DNA of 64,000 nt, taken from assembly GCA_018873245.2 (NCBI GenBank), contig JAEMBT020000001.1, positions 7,670,220 through 7,734,219 of the forward strand, read 5' to 3'. The DNA comes from Archegozetes longisetosus (Eukaryota; Arthropoda; Arachnida; Sarcoptiformes; Trhypochthoniidae). This document shows, piece after piece, positions 22,070-34,812 of this stretch. Under the pieces are notes generated by a model. That model was not told where the DNA came from and did no database searches. It saw only the letters and a program-made list of their open reading frames with translations. The position numbers and the translations under genes were made by a program. Within the stretch, counting starts at the first letter, position 1, and the number at the start of each line of letters is the position of its first letter.

Positions 22070-24347
22070 ATGTCTGGATATTGGAGGGAAATTTCTAAAT
22101 TATTGTCATTGAGAAAAATCGGAAGTATAATTGCACTTATTATATTCACATACCAAGCTGTTAATTTGACTATTAATTATTTGAGTTATAAGACTGTTGT
22201 TGATTTGAAATTTGAAGTAATTCAACAGGAGTTACCAGCTATTACTTTATGCACTGATCGCGAGAGCAAAATTCAGAATAACCTTGTAGAATTCATGAAA
22301 ATTCAAAATTCTTTCTCAATATAAAATGTGAAGTTGAATTTCAGAAAAATTTAGAAAAAAGTACAATAATCTCTGAAAAAATTACGAGCGTCTCACCAAA
22401 TGGACAAATATGCTTAACACTCTTCAGTCAATTGACAGACAATTTTGAAGTGATTGAAAAATATTTTCGTATTAAAATTTGGACTGAATTTGAAAATTTT
22501 GAAATGCTAAATATTTCACGCCTACTGCTAAATATTCACAGAACTAAAACACCTCCGAATTCGTTTAATGATTATATTAAATTAAAAGAAGGCATAAGTT
22601 ATGTTATTGGAATTATTGTTACACACGAAATATTATTACCATTTCCTTATCAAACGGACTGTTCAAACTATGAAATAACTTCAGCAGGCAATGATCAACC
22701 AAAATCTCAAGAAGACTGTTTCGTCAAATATATGATGAATGAAGAGTTTAAGAAATGTAAATGTCATTCAAAATGGTTTTATACTATTAGTAATCTCAAT
22801 AGTTCAAACAAAGTGTTTTGCAAAAATAGAATGTGTGAAATTCAATCTGACATTAATCGCTTGAAAAAAATTTGTAGAAAAAATTGTGTCAATAGATATT
22901 ATATCAAAATAAAAAGAATTGAAATGAAAAAGACTCAGTTGACCGAAGGAGAACAGGACTTACTTATTCTTAAATTGCCTGTAGAAGAAATGATTTATTC
23001 TCATAGTCCAAAAACAGAACTAATTGGACTTATGTGTTCAATTGGATCATTGTTCGTGATGTGGTTCGGAATTCCTTTATTTCAATTAATTACTAAAATA
23101 TTCAATTCATTCTCTGTGTTATTAATAATAACTCACATGAATGACACATGTGTCATCGAAAGTGTATCGAATATTAAAATCACTCGCATATTAATTACAA
23201 TAGTAAAGGTAATATTCATATTTCTTATGTCATATCAATTGAAAGAAGTTGTCGACAATTTTTTAGAAGAAGAAACAATCACTCGTCTTGATATCAAACA
23301 AATAAAAATAATACCTAAACTAGCTATTGGATTAGATCTTTACAAAATCAAAATTCTTAAGAGAATTGAGAATAATTTTCTAAATCAAACGACCGCATTT
23401 GACGAACCAAACACTGGAGAAAAGAATAGACTAAAATTTAAACCTTATATTGAATTCTTTTATAAAATGTTGAATAAAGGAAAATTTGAAGAATTTTATG
23501 AGTATTTTGATAATAAACTTTCAGATATATCCTGTAAAATCATAATCAAAAATTTGGAAATTTCATGTCCAAAACCTGATATTAGATTTTTCCCAAGTTA
23601 TTTCTGCAGCGGGCATTTTCTTTTACCAATTTAAATGAAAGCTATAAGGAATTATTATTCAATGCCGGTATGAAACACAATTTGGATTACGTAATATTTG
23701 AATTCCCCTTAATTATTGAGCAATTTTTTATATTAATTGGCTCGTTTAGTCAATTTAACTTAGAATACACTAATTTCGGGAACTATACCGAAAAAAATAT
23801 ATTCTATAATTCTTATTCAGTACAAAAACAATTGAAAAACAAGTACATTTGTGACACGTCAGCAAACGATCAGATAGCATTTTCAAATTTTAACCTTGAA
23901 CATTGTCGATCGAATTGTTTCATCGATTTTTCTATTCGCGAATACAAATGTTTAATTTCATTAAGGACTTTCTACTTCATTGATTTAAATGAACATTTAG
24001 TTAAAAAACAATTCAAATTTTGTGGGATGAATTTAGATATCAATTATACATTAGTAAAAGAGAATATGCATTTATGCGAATCGAAATGTGGTGTTGAATG
24101 TAATTTGATTCGTTATGATGTTAGAATTCAATCACCAAATTCATTCAACTCAACAAAACTTAAGTTAATACCAATTAGTTCTCATCACATGAGATATACC
24201 GAGACTTTAAAGACAGATATATATCAATTGATCTATAATTTTGGAGGAGTTATGGGATTGTGGTTTGGATTATCGCCCGTTTCTTTGGTCCATTTCATGT
24301 CATTATTAAGGAAAATATCAACAAAAATATTTCATATTTTGTGTTAA
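22070..24347 (+). pseudogene. Double (tandem-fused) DEG/ENaC channel, pseudogene 2
   Basis: Better preserved copy of the two-subunit gene. It starts at ATG 22070. Unit A: TM1 (about IIALIIFTYQAVNLTINYL), VVDLKFEVIQQELPAITLC, a cysteine-containing extracellular domain, and TM2 block IGSLFVMWFGIPLF near 23,040-23,085. A linker of about 45 residues leads straight into unit B: TM1 (ILITIVKVIFIFLM), a second extracellular domain with cysteine blocks (CRSNCFID, LCESKCGVEC), and TM2 block GGVMGLWFGLSP near 24,240. One unbroken frame (22,432-23,634, 400 codons) spans the junction, so the fusion is not an artefact of joining. Two frame changes, near 22,310 and near 23,622, break the gene compared with copy 1. 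Predicted product about 750 residues, N and C termini inside. Confidence 0.85.
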
Positions 24348-24559
24348 CTTATAGCTAACTCGAAAATATACATGAAATATATTTTTCATCAAAACGAAGT
24401 TCTGGAGATCGTTCATCAGATTATTCATAGTGAGATCATTGAAATGCTATTTCTTAAATTAAAAGCAATTCACTTCACTCTTGTTATTCAAATCACTCTC
24501 TGTTCGAGCTTTATTTCACTTATATTTGGATATATGGTTTAGTTTTTCCTATATCTCTT

Positions 24560-27400
24560 ATTTCTCTTGATCGTTAAACTACATTAATTTCTCAAACAAA
24601 GATTATTGCACTTATACACAAATAATTCTAAGCTGTTCATTAAAATATCTGCATCAAGTATAAAGTCAATTATAACTATTTGTATATCATCATTGATATC
24701 ATGTTTCATGATAACAATCGAAGCTATATTAGATTCGATTAGCTCATCGTGTATTTAATATCTTAATTTATTTAATTAATAGTCACATATATTAGAATTG
24801 TTTCATTCAAGTGTGAGCATTATTTTTGTTAAATCACTATAATTTTCTCAAGGAAGCAGCAAAGGGATAAAAGATGATTATCTATGGCAATTTAATTTAG
24901 AATCCAATACTAACATCAGTTATGTTTCTAACCTTCATCAATACAATATTGAGTTCAATATAATAAACAAATGGCAAATACAAAATATCCAAAATTCTAA
25001 ATTTATTATTTAACCAATTTAAAAATAAAAAAGATTTCTCGTTTGCTTTTATTAACTATTCATTTTTGCTTACTTACTTCAAATTAGGTTATTAGATAGT
25101 TTACTACTTTTAAGGACCTGCATGAAATTTATATAAAAGTATTTTGAATTAAATCTAGTGGCTATTAAACATCTTAAATTTTTAGAAAATAAGGTTTAGT
25201 AAGCAAATTTTTTCATATGATTGTCATTAAAGAATACATTTGCATTTGTATTATATGTATGTTATAGCTATTAAATAAATATTGACTCCTACATAATGAA
25301 TCTGAATTCTTTCCATTTCAGACTCAATGTTAGTACCACTATAAGGTTGCAATTGTTTTAATTTATTTCTTAGCAACCTGAGATGAATATGCATGATCAT
25401 TATAATTGCCACTTTTCTATGAGCCAAGCCTTGTGTAAAAATATTCGCTACTTTTAGGTATTTATTGTAAACTTATTTTGCTTTATAATATATTGACATG
25501 AATGTAGAGATGAGATCTTTAATTCTTTTTACTTTTAAAATTTACCATAATTTATCAATATTTTCTCTAATTTCAGAAAATTTTTCTTAATAGTACTTCA
25601 ATTGTTTTTTTGCTTAACACTTAAGTTATACCTGTTGTTGGTAACTCAGTTATTGCCAATGTCTGAATATTGATAACAATTTTTAATTCACTCATAGAAT
25701 AAACAGCATCCTCACTTTTGGAGTTATGATTTAAATTAGGATAAATTCATTATTAACTTTGTTCAATTTTTAAAAACAACGGATTATAAAATAAAATTTT
25801 CCGATATTTAACAAAAATTAGAAATTTGTTTATGTGAAATAACTAAAATATGTAATTTATTGAATAGTAGTTTTTCATTTAGTTTATGGTTCAGTTTATG
25901 ATGGACCATGAGGACATAAAATAATGATTTTGAACCATTACAATGTTTCAAATTTTGATAAGATTTTACTTATGTTACAAATCTGAGCCAAGATTATGTT
26001 AGCCTCGTTCCGATTGTGTTTCATATTTCTTATTCTAAAAATATTAATAGAATGAAAACCATGTGTGTGGCTCAGGTTTGCACATCAAGTCAAGCATTAG
26101 ATTTCAATAATGGAAAACTTTCTTACATATTTTAGCAGACTTTCAGGACTCACTGTACAGTACAGTACATGTATATCCATAGTTTTGTGTCTTATATATT
26201 GGTTTAGAAAATAGTTTAATCAATGAATGTCTCACGTTTTTCTGAATACATTAGTGTTGAATAAGTGATTGAAGTTCAATTTCGATCGATAGAATATCAT
26301 CGAAATTATTTATTTATAAAAAATAACGGACAATGCAATCAAACTGCTTAATCTTTTGTGAATATTTTTTCAATATGTGAGATGGAATAAATGAAGCAAT
26401 TTTTCTCTCATATCATAAATTGATATAGCTATGTTTGTGGTTATAAATTGAAGCAAAGAAGATTTTAAATGCTAAGAAGTTTGAATCTAATTATAGATTT
26501 TATTTTGAATTTATTAAATCTAATGGGAGCTCAAAAAAGAAAAACCCTGTGTGGAATGAAAAAATTGGCATAGTTCCTATCGAAATTTGACCAGCGGATT
26601 TCCCTTGCGCATCAGTGATTCTTGATTGTAAATCATCTATTGTTTCATCTGTAGTATTGCATAAATTAAGAAGATTGTAAATATATTTCTGTTGAACATA
26701 AATTATTTAAGAAAAGTGAATGAGTGAGATCCATCAACGTTTAAAATCGTAAATCTATGGAGTTTTCAGTTTATATGTTCTCATTTCTCAAATAAAAGTA
26801 GGCTATCATGCTGTTTATTGAATATATCTAATAGAATCATTCTATATGTTGATTAAATTCCTTACTCATCGCATTTTTTTATTATTTAATCAATAAAAAT
26901 TTTTGGCTTTTTCAAAGATTTAATATTTCGTTTTTACATTAGCGTTCAGTCAACAATTGATAACTAAACTTAATCGATATTACATTATTGAAATTAACTT
27001 AGAAAAAGTATACGAGTTATTAGTTTCAACCTTTTGTAAACAAATTTCAAAATGAGGTATATTTTAATACTTGAAACGATACATTAGTATTGGAAAATAA
27101 ACTTGTTTTTTAATTGAAATGTCGATTTATTTCAGAAGAAAAATATGCTAAAGAAATATTTTTATAAGGCTGTTGTTTCCATGGATTTGAATCTAAAATA
27201 AATTTCATAATTTTATCAATACTTTTGAGTTCAAGTTACTTATTAGTATTCAAGAAAAATTTTACATGATAGCTACTAAAACTGCATTATTCATACTTAA
27301 CGTGATGTTCGAAAACTAAATTCGAGTTACTTTAGTGATTAAAGCTTAATCAAAAATTAAAAATTTGAGCTTGAATATTTGTATAAACATCTTAAATTTG
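24560..27400. other. Gene-free stretch
   Basis: AT-rich intergenic DNA before the intact DEG/ENaC gene. No coding region or element with clear ends was seen. Confidence 0.5.
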
Positions 27401-27406
27401 GAGAAC

Positions 27407-28822
27407 ATGACTGGGAGGGCTCAAGCAAGATGGAACACAAGGCATAGCAAGCAATTTCTGAACACTCCACCTGAAACCCATCTAGCTACAGATCAGACCA
27501 TTAGTTTCTGTAAATTATTGGTCCTTTTGATAAGTATCTTTGGCCTAACTTATCAAACATCTGAACTGGTTTCTCAGTATATGAGCGGGAGGACCATTGT
27601 CAATATAAAGGTCGAGAAACTTGGCTTCAGTCTATTACCTGCCATTACTCTATGCTATCCATTCTTTGCAACGATGGAAAATCTTGCGAAAATCTATCCT
27701 GAATTCAAAGAGACTTACAACGCCTATCAGAATAAATTAATTAAAGAAGATTTTGGAGATCAAACTTTTGTTCAGTATCTAAGTAGTTTGGAATATAAAT
27801 TAGACACATTCTCAGAAGAAGCTTTTGATTCGATGACAATACTAGAAGCATTCGAGAACATAAGCGTTCCGTTCAAAATATTTGCTACAGTTGAAGGAAC
27901 AGCATATAATGAATCAGAGAGTGTCGATGAGAGCAGGATTGTTGAAGATAATAATCCTATTGAATCAATCAAACGACCATATCCTAATTCTTCTTTGCGA
28001 AAATGTTTCACATTTTTCAGTCAATTCAGAAACCAATGGAAAAATTTCAAAATGAAAGTAAAACGTTTCAGTTTTATATTTTTTCACTCTTCGAATTGGT
28101 TTCCTATATATCAATACGGAAGACCTTATGAGTTCTCGATTCATTCACCGATTGCCCTGCCTCATTCTGATTATGATGAACTATATCCTAAATCAGATAA
28201 TTTTATGGAATTTATAGCTGGACATTACTTTTACATGTCTTATTCTCGAATCAATACAAAACTATTGCCTCCAACTTATTTAACAAATTGTCGAAACTAT
28301 AATATAAGTAATATTAATGAAGAACAATCTCGTACTGATTGCATCAATAGATGTGTTTTGAAATCATTGAAAGAAACATGTGGTCAATGTTTTCACCAAA
28401 CGACGGTTCTTTTCAGAAAAGAATATTTCGAAAAATATAAATCAGAAAAGCTTTGCTCTGATAGAAAAAATAATTTTGGCTGTTATCGCACATCAATAAC
28501 TAATATGGAGTCTAAATGTGAAAGTAAATGCTTACCTGATTGTGATAATAATTTTATTAATTTTAAAGTTGACCATGTACGATATGATTTGAAGCTTTAT
28601 GAAGGTCGAAATTCTGTTAAGTCCGTTATAATGATCAGGCATAGTCGATTACCTGATGAATTGATAGAACATTTGCCAGAAATGACATTCATTTCATTTA
28701 TTTGTAATTTTGGTGGTTTGATGGGAATGTGGTTGGGATTGTCAGTCACTACTCTACTCAGTTTGTTCACTTCGTATTTTCTTAAAATACTTGCCTATAT
28801 CTCAAAAATTCGTCTAATTTAA
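27407..28822 (+). CDS. DEG/ENaC (pickpocket-like) channel subunit, intact
   Basis: Single-exon gene for a 471-residue subunit of an amiloride-sensitive-type sodium/cation channel, expected to act as a trimer in the plasma membrane. ATG 27407 is the first in-frame ATG; an upstream TTG extends the open frame but is not needed. TM1 is about residues 33-55, followed by RTIVNIKVEKLGF and LPAITLCYPFF (77-87). The extracellular domain has the ordered cysteine blocks DCINRCVL, CGQCFH and CESKCLPDC. TM2 (about 425-460) contains CNFGGLMGMWLGLS, the pore region with a G-x-S-type selectivity position (GLS). The acidic residue that often follows in vertebrate ENaC is not evident. The ligand is unknown: mechanical, acid or peptide gating are all possible. 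The length is slightly short for the family. Confidence 0.9.
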   Translation: MTGRAQARWNTRHSKQFLNTPPETHLATDQTISFCKLLVLLISIFGLTYQTSELVSQYMSGRTIVNIKVEKLGFSLLPAITLCYPFFATMENLAKIYPEFKETYNAYQNKLIKEDFGDQTFVQYLSSLEYKLDTFSEEAFDSMTILEAFENISVPFKIFATVEGTAYNESESVDESRIVEDNNPIESIKRPYPNSSLRKCFTFFSQFRNQWKNFKMKVKRFSFIFFHSSNWFPIYQYGRPYEFSIHSPIALPHSDYDELYPKSDNFMEFIAGHYFYMSYSRINTKLLPPTYLTNCRNYNISNINEEQSRTDCINRCVLKSLKETCGQCFHQTTVLFRKEYFEKYKSEKLCSDRKNNFGCYRTSITNMESKCESKCLPDCDNNFINFKVDHVRYDLKLYEGRNSVKSVIMIRHSRLPDELIEHLPEMTFISFICNFGGLMGMWLGLSVTTLLSLFTSYFLKILAYISKIRLI

Positions 28823-28829
28823 TAAAATG

Positions 28830-29684
28830 AATAAATATACCTGCCATCTTTCAATAAGCATAAAAGATGGTAAGAATAGGATATATGGTTAATTGTGTGC
28901 TTTCGTTTGCAAAAGGCAACTGTATTAAAATATTTTAGAATTTTTATTATTTAAGCTATCGGATTTTTTACAAGTCTTATACTCTAGTAATTGATTAGAT
29001 TGAGCTTAAGCGCGCTTCTTATGATTAAATTTATGACTTATGAATAGATTGTTTGATTTCATCAAAATTTCTCGATAAATAAGAAACGAAAATGGCCAAA
29101 AACGATTACATTCTGCATTTGTTTTACAAGACTTTCTCATTGAATGAATGAAGTTTTCGGTATGACTCACAATCGATTAAGGACTCAAAAGTTCCTGAAC
29201 TGTCTATTTTAGTTCAATTTTAGGAACTGTGAAAATTTCAACTATATACTTGAGTTTAGAACAAAATTAAAGAATTCTAACTTGGCTTTATTTAAGTTCT
29301 AAATCTCATTATATGATTCAAAAGAAAAATGTTCAATTCAGTTTAAAAATATAGTTACATTAATTGAAATTAACATTAAATCAGTTTAGTAAAGAGCCAC
29401 TTGTGACATAAAATGTTAACTGCAATCATACGCAGAGTCGCTTTGCATTAAGTAGAGACACCAATTTGTTGTAATCTCAACTTCTTTCTAGTATGTATAA
29501 ACAGATTTAGAACTTTAATTCTTAACTGATCTATAACTATAGACTCTAAGTTAAAGGTTCGTTTCCCAGATTTTTCTAATCTTAGCACAATCTATTCCTT
29601 ATACAACTTCCACTATCCAAGTACATCGCTAATAAGTACGTCTAATCTGGTAGTACCGGAAAATTAATCATTTATTCAGTAGTC
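28830..29684. other. Gene-free stretch
   Basis: 3' flank of the DEG/ENaC gene. No further gene or element seen before the repeat at 29,685. Confidence 0.5.
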
Positions 29685-30473
29685 AAAGAGGAGTTCCTAA
29701 ATGACATTAGCCCCGGCCCCTCAGATATGTATAAACTAATTTTTTTATAAAACAATAAAATCAGTTTATTTTTGGAAACTTTGACTATTATGAATTTCAT
29801 TTAATTGAATCAGATTAAAATCGAAAGTAGTTTGTGTATTAATTTTGATGTCAAAGTCTACAATGTGTTGTTTGAATTTTCAGGGTTTAGACGTTCAAAA
29901 ATTCATTACAAGAGAGTGATCAATGTTTCTTTGACAGAAACCTTGTGTTTGAATAAGATTTTGAGTAAACACTAATTATAAAAATATTTTAAACATTCAT
30001 CTACATAAAAAACGACTTAAAATATTATTGAGAGATTTTCGTCTTTTTAACTATGGCGCCCCAAAAGACCCAACCCGATCTTTGAATAAAAATAAACTGC
30101 ACGATTAGATCTTACAGTTTCTTTGATTTTTTGTTTGGGTCTTTTGGGGCGCCATATTTAAAAAAATTTTTGAAAATTTTTTTTCATTATAAAATTTTAA
30201 TCTCTGAATCAATAATTTTTATATTTTAGTGGTAAAAATTATTGATTATACTGATATTTTTAGTGAAAAAAATCTTCAAAAATCTTTAACGGTTTTCTTG
30301 TAATTGAATTTTGAATTTTTGAGCTTTGAAAATTTCTAGCATATATAATATAGGTTGAAGCTCAAGGTCATAAGCAGAAACTATCATTAATTTTAGCGTC
30401 TTTATCAGTATAAAAAATATCAACAAAATCGGAGGTTGGGGGCCGAGGTCTATGGGGCCGCGGAACTCTCCTT
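29685..30473 (+). repeat. 790-bp inverted repeat family, copy 1
   Basis: A unit of about 789 bp found again in reverse at 51,301-52,091 with high identity along its length. Its ends are short imperfect inverted repeats (AAAGAGGAGTTCC and, complemented, AAGGAGAGTTCC). It has an internal hairpin with 20-bp arms ATGGCGCCCCAAAAGACCCA near 30,053 and its complement near 30,140. No protein coding. Probably a non-autonomous DNA transposon; no target duplication could be assigned. Confidence 0.8.
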
Positions 30474-30479
30474 ATGGAA

Positions 30480-31745
30480 ATTAGTTGAAATAAGTTAGAA
30501 ATATTTATTTCTTGATTTTGAACTGATCACTAGAATGAACAATTTACAAAAACCAACAAATCCTTTTAGCTTTGAGCAGAATTTAGGATTATTATTTCAA
30601 AGATCATTTGCGTTTGTTTGCACTCAGTTTACTTTAAGTATTCATTTTGAAGAATTTAAATTTATAAATTTGAAATCTAAAATATTCGAATAAAATATTT
30701 TTCTGCATTGCAACTTATCTCAATTTCGCTCATAACTTAAAACTTAAAAATTTCAATAGTAACACAATACTCATATAGCACCGGTCAATTAAACTAACAA
30801 TTAGCTTGATTGAAATATTATTACTAAACCGGCGATATGAGTACTGGTACTAAACAGTGTTCGAACGAAGGTATCAAAGTGAGAAAGAGACTCTCAAAGT
30901 TTAGATATATTCAAATAATAAAGTCAAAAAAATAAACACATTTTTAATATTAATTATTGTTCCATAATAAGTGGAATCAAACTAATAACCACATTAGTAA
31001 TCATTTGTTGCGAATCTGCTATAGTGTGTAAATAAGAAAATTACAATTTCCAAAAATTTAGATGAAAAAGTAATAAAATATTAGGTTACTCAAAGTCTTT
31101 GCTGCACTTAAAATTTTAATAACTTTTAAAGCATATAAGATAAAACGATTCTGTAAAAAGCTTAATAATAAATAATTTGCGTTCTAATTGATAACTGGAC
31201 CAGTTGCCAGATCACTGGAAGCTTGCTAGCGAAATTTAAAGTTCCTCTTTGATTAAGCTCCAAAATCATATTGTTACAGGAAAGGTTAAATTGATCAAAG
31301 TCCTCAGACCGATAGCCCTAAAAGGCTATTAATATAGCAGCAAGCCATCGCCTTGCAAAACAATGCTGCTAATGTTATATTTTATTACATTGAAAACGCA
31401 TCAAATTTCAGTGACTCATTAAAAATAATGAATAGTAGCATAGACTATCCGAACAACCTAATATAAATGACCATCAATAAAAGAATGTTTTAAAATATTT
31501 AATGCCACTGTAAAATAATGTACTATTCAATGATTTTCTATTAGCCAATAACTTTTTCATTTCATAAACATCATGTCAGTGAACACTTTATGTGTGAACA
31601 AGGCGCAACTTGATAAATATAGTAATAATTTTAATGTATTTCTCTTATTAATAGTCATTTATGTCTTTTTAAAGATGTCTCAATCAGATATATAGAGTGC
31701 GCTTTCAAATAAAAAAGTCGTGAACGGTTGAATTGCGTCATAATT
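30480..31745. other. Gene-free stretch
   Basis: No coding region, RNA gene or clear element seen between the 790-bp repeat and the palindromic repeat at 31.75 kb. Confidence 0.5.
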
Positions 31746-31747
31746 TT

Positions 31748-31960
31748 CTAAACTTTGAGAGAAGTTGGTAAGATATTTTTGTATCTTTAGGCGACTATTG
31801 CGCAATACGTTGATTATCATCATAAAGTAGTGTTTTTTCAATACACGCACAAATATTCAAATTTTGTATTGTAAACAAATTCAATACTTATTTCAATACT
31901 TACGAAGGTTGAAAGTAGTCGCTCTAAGATACAAAAGTATCTTCTCAGTTTTAGTTTTTC
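31748..31960. repeat. Palindromic MITE-like repeat, copy 1
   Basis: 31,748-31,885 matches the reverse complement of 43,888-44,012 (shared AAGTAGTGTTTTTTCAATAC and ATTCAAATTTTGTATTGTAA). The ends of this copy, around 31,760-31,797 and 31,915-31,955, are inverted repeats of each other (GATACAAAAxTATCTT), so the unit can fold back. It lies just outside the left end of the 6.2-kb element. Confidence 0.65.
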
Positions 31961-32021
31961 GAAGAAATATCTCAAAGATTTGTCCAGTTGCGATTTCAGA
32001 ATATTCAACTCGAAGTATAAC

Positions 32022-32290
32022 AGTAGAAGTGCGGCGGTTGTGGTAAGTACCAATCAAAACGCTCCGACACGCCCAATGGGACGAATGGAGTTTTCTGATT
32101 GGTTCTTACAGCGAAGACCGTCTTTATGAGGTTAACCCTCTATCTTTACAATGTTTTCATATAAACATGCTTTTTTATGAAAACCTGAAAATTGGAATAG
32201 TTTTTTCATCGTTTTTTCGAACAATGTAAAAAGTTTCGTGAAATCACAACTCTTATGAGACACGTAAATCACGCCACGAGTCACATCACC
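32022..32290 (+). repeat. Left terminal inverted repeat of the 6.2-kb element
   Basis: Begins AGTAGAAGTGCGGCGGTTGT. Its reverse complement is at 37,977-38,232. The inner edge carries AATCACGCCACGAGTCACAT. A diverged internal copy of that inner motif lies near 32,845-32,905 (TCGTGAAATCACGACT and nearby). Confidence 0.88.
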
Positions 32291-32379
32291 CATTTCAAAA
32301 TTTTCGAATAAAAGTAATACATTGCATATTTACTGATATTTCAAATAAAATTATAACATTTATTTAATTAAGTTTAATT

Positions 32380-32640
32380 AAGTTATCAAATAATGTTAAT
32401 CATTTCTCGAATTGTTGCGGTTTTTATAATCTCGCCAACAACTCTGTAAAAAATAAAACCATATATTATAATTTATTGGGAATATTTTATCATTGATACC
32501 TGTATTTTAACAGCAGCATCTTTTTTATTCGATAGTTCCATAGTTTCTTTCAATTCTGACCTCAACTTAGATGGAAGTTTTTCTGGGACTCTGAATGACG
32601 GCTGGTTTGTTGGGGTATATTGTACAAAACTTTTTTTTTT
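32380..32640 (-). other. Candidate coding exons, unrecognised
   Basis: The reverse strand near 32,500-32,630 encodes a hydrophilic stretch (SFRVPEKLPSKLRSELKE) ending at a good donor (CAG/GTATCA). A T-rich acceptor follows near 32,446 and then a short open piece. The frames do not join cleanly, so either the exon limits are wrong or the gene is broken. No family recognised. Confidence 0.3.
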
Positions 32641-33029
32641 CAAAAACTGTATTTATCACTAATGACTACTCTAATAATAAAGTACAAAATTGATTTTTAA
32701 GCGACTGTATTAAACGTTTAATATAGAATGATGTCTTTTTTAAAATAACAAACTTATGCCCGCATAACAAGATTTTCCTACTCCGAGTAGGATGGAACAA
32801 ATCGTTTGATTGGTTAATAGAATGTTTCTTCAGACAATGCAAAACGTCTCGTGAAATCACGACTACTTAGAGTCACGCAAATCACGTAACAGATCACATT
32901 TTCTGATTAAATTTGATTTGATAAATAAAATCTTTATTGAATAAATTGAAAAAATTCATACAAGTTAATCTGACATAAATATAATTAGACATGTTTAATA
33001 TTAAATAAAATCTTTTTATATGAATAATT

Positions 33030-33600
33030 TCACTTCTCATCTACTTCATCTGATCCCTCTTCATTTTCATATTGTTTCTCTTCCATCTCGTCGATCAAAT
33101 TTATGAAATCTCCATATCTTGTGACAAGTTTATTCAATTCCTTGTTGTATAAATTTATTTTTCGAATTTGATCTCCAACACGTTGAATGATGCAAACCCC
33201 TCCAATCTTCTTAGGTCTAGGCTGAATTGTCAAAGATCTAGCTGAGCTTTCGGTCTGCAAAATTTTCTCAACGTCGTCCAAATATAGTAAACTATTAGCT
33301 AGCCAGTTGAACTCATACTGAGTTAGGCAAACACCACTTTTTGTTGGAAATCCATTGACACGCTCTTAAATCAACTAAGATCAGAGAATCACCTTTCTCA
33401 TGCTTTCTGAGTTCTTTGAGGACAATACACATTTTATGGCCAAATGTTTTGAATTTTCTGTCAAATTCACAGTGTGAAGTGTATTCCAAAGATTGTTCAA
33501 ATTTGATGAAGCCATTCCCATTTAATAGAGTATAACTTAGATGTTTAGTAGACAAGCTCACTTGTTAGAGCACCAACTGCAAATGAATACTGTTCAAAAA
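33030..33600 (-). pseudogene. PC4 (p15 coactivator)-like protein, frameshifted
   Basis: Two reverse-strand frames (33,561-33,313 and then about 33,340-33,030) run together across one frame change near 33,338. The combined region has the order typical of a PC4 single-strand DNA-binding domain: a beta-rich start, SLILVDLRACQWI, then SGVCLTQYEFNWLANSL leading into a helix. An acidic tail rich in Glu/Asp follows (ENEEGSDEVDE). PC4 proteins bind single-stranded or melted DNA and assist transcription or replication. The match is by pattern only. It lies between the polymerase-like region and the left TIR, on the same strand as two other relic genes. Confidence 0.5.
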
Positions 33601-33756
33601 AGGTCTGTCTTTATATTCAGTTAAAGATGATCACTGAATATTTTTCTTGTGAACGCTTTAGAAAAAAGCTGCACGACTAGTTATTCAGGTTTTCGAATTT
33701 CAGACTTGTTTAATGTTCGTTGAATTCTATTATAATAGAAGTCTTGTAATAATTCT

Positions 33757-34496
33757 TAGACATCGTAATTGAGCGATCTTAAGGCTTCAAGCACCTCGTT
33801 AACAATGAGTTTACCGTGAGCCCAAATCCATATATATCGAGTTTTCCGCAGAGCACATCTCATTTTTCTTCTTTCATTTTGATTACTTGATAAACATTTT
33901 TATTATTAATCAAAATTACGGACTTCGAGTTGTTTTTAATTTGATCACTTGTAACTGGAACTTTAGACTTCTGTTTACCGCTGCCTTTCGCTTTCTGTCA
34001 CATTGACTTGTAAAGTTAGTGTTCCAGTCAACAAAAAAGATGTATTACTCTGTGAAATCTCATAGAGAACATTAAATAGTGATTCTTTGTTGAAAGAATG
34101 TTTCATTGTAGGTGGAATAAAAAGAGGTCTTCCAGTCAATTCACCGTGACAGATGTTAACGCTAACCAAATCGTCACTATGACAATTTTCTAATTGTTTA
34201 GTCATAAATTGCTCATATAAACTGTCAATGTTTGATTCTATCTGAAAAAGATCGTTGTATGCACCAAAATTATGCTTAACTTTATAGTTGATTTTGCTAA
34301 CACGTCTTTTAAATCTTTTGCTCCTCACTTCAACTTCTCTAGAAAGTTCTTCCCATTGAAAAATAACATTTTCAGAGTTTTTTAAATTTAAGTTTCTAGA
34401 ATTTGAGTCATTTTCAACACTGTCTACCAGATTGTTAACAACACTGAGAACTGTTTGATCAATGTTTCTGTCTTTCAATTGCAGACGTTTACTCAT
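33757..34496 (-). pseudogene. Region like the N-terminal part of Polinton-type polymerase ORFs
   Basis: The reverse-strand frame from ATG 34496 to 33975 encodes a basic segment (RSKRFKRRVSK) and then a compact domain around SVNICHGELTGRPLFIPP and LFNVLYEISQSN. The reading continues after a frame change near 33,985, with further breaks near 33,860. The order of blocks (an I/L-rich strand, a P-F-I-P-type turn, a helix, a G-rich basic stretch, a strand with N-K-N) resembles the domain I associate with the N-terminus of Maverick/Polinton polymerase proteins. None of the polymerase B or exonuclease catalytic motifs follow. The family link is from memory and needs a profile search. Confidence 0.4.
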
Positions 34497-34812
34497 GGTT
34501 ATGTAGGAAGAAAATTGCAGTTTATAACTAAAGCATAAAACTAAAAACACAAACACAATATAAAGTCATAAAGTAGGTTATAACTCTATCAATTTTAATG
34601 TTTCTATTCAAAAATTTCTTGACCACATACACTTTGAATAACTTCAGCACTAATGATAAAACTATAAAAAGCAGGCTAACAGTATAAAATAGTTGTCCAG
34701 CTCGTCAAAACCGCGAAAATGGCATGCGTTGACTAATATAAACCTAAAGTACAAAAAATTTTAGGTTAAAATGAGTTAGGTTAGGTTAAGTAAAGGAACT
34801 TATCTAAATCAC

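Larger units (their letters stand above)
21028..24560 (+). repeat. Inverted segmental duplication, copy 2
   Basis: Copy 2 of the segment at 850-4,890, in opposite orientation. It covers the double DEG/ENaC pseudogene and both flanks. Unlike copy 1, its upstream flank contains two tandem units and it has no Tc1 insertion. Confidence 0.75.

Noticed and set aside
34770-34795. GTTAGGTTAGGTTA, resembling the arthropod TTAGG telomere repeat
   Set aside because: Only about two and a half units; a chance or interstitial trace.
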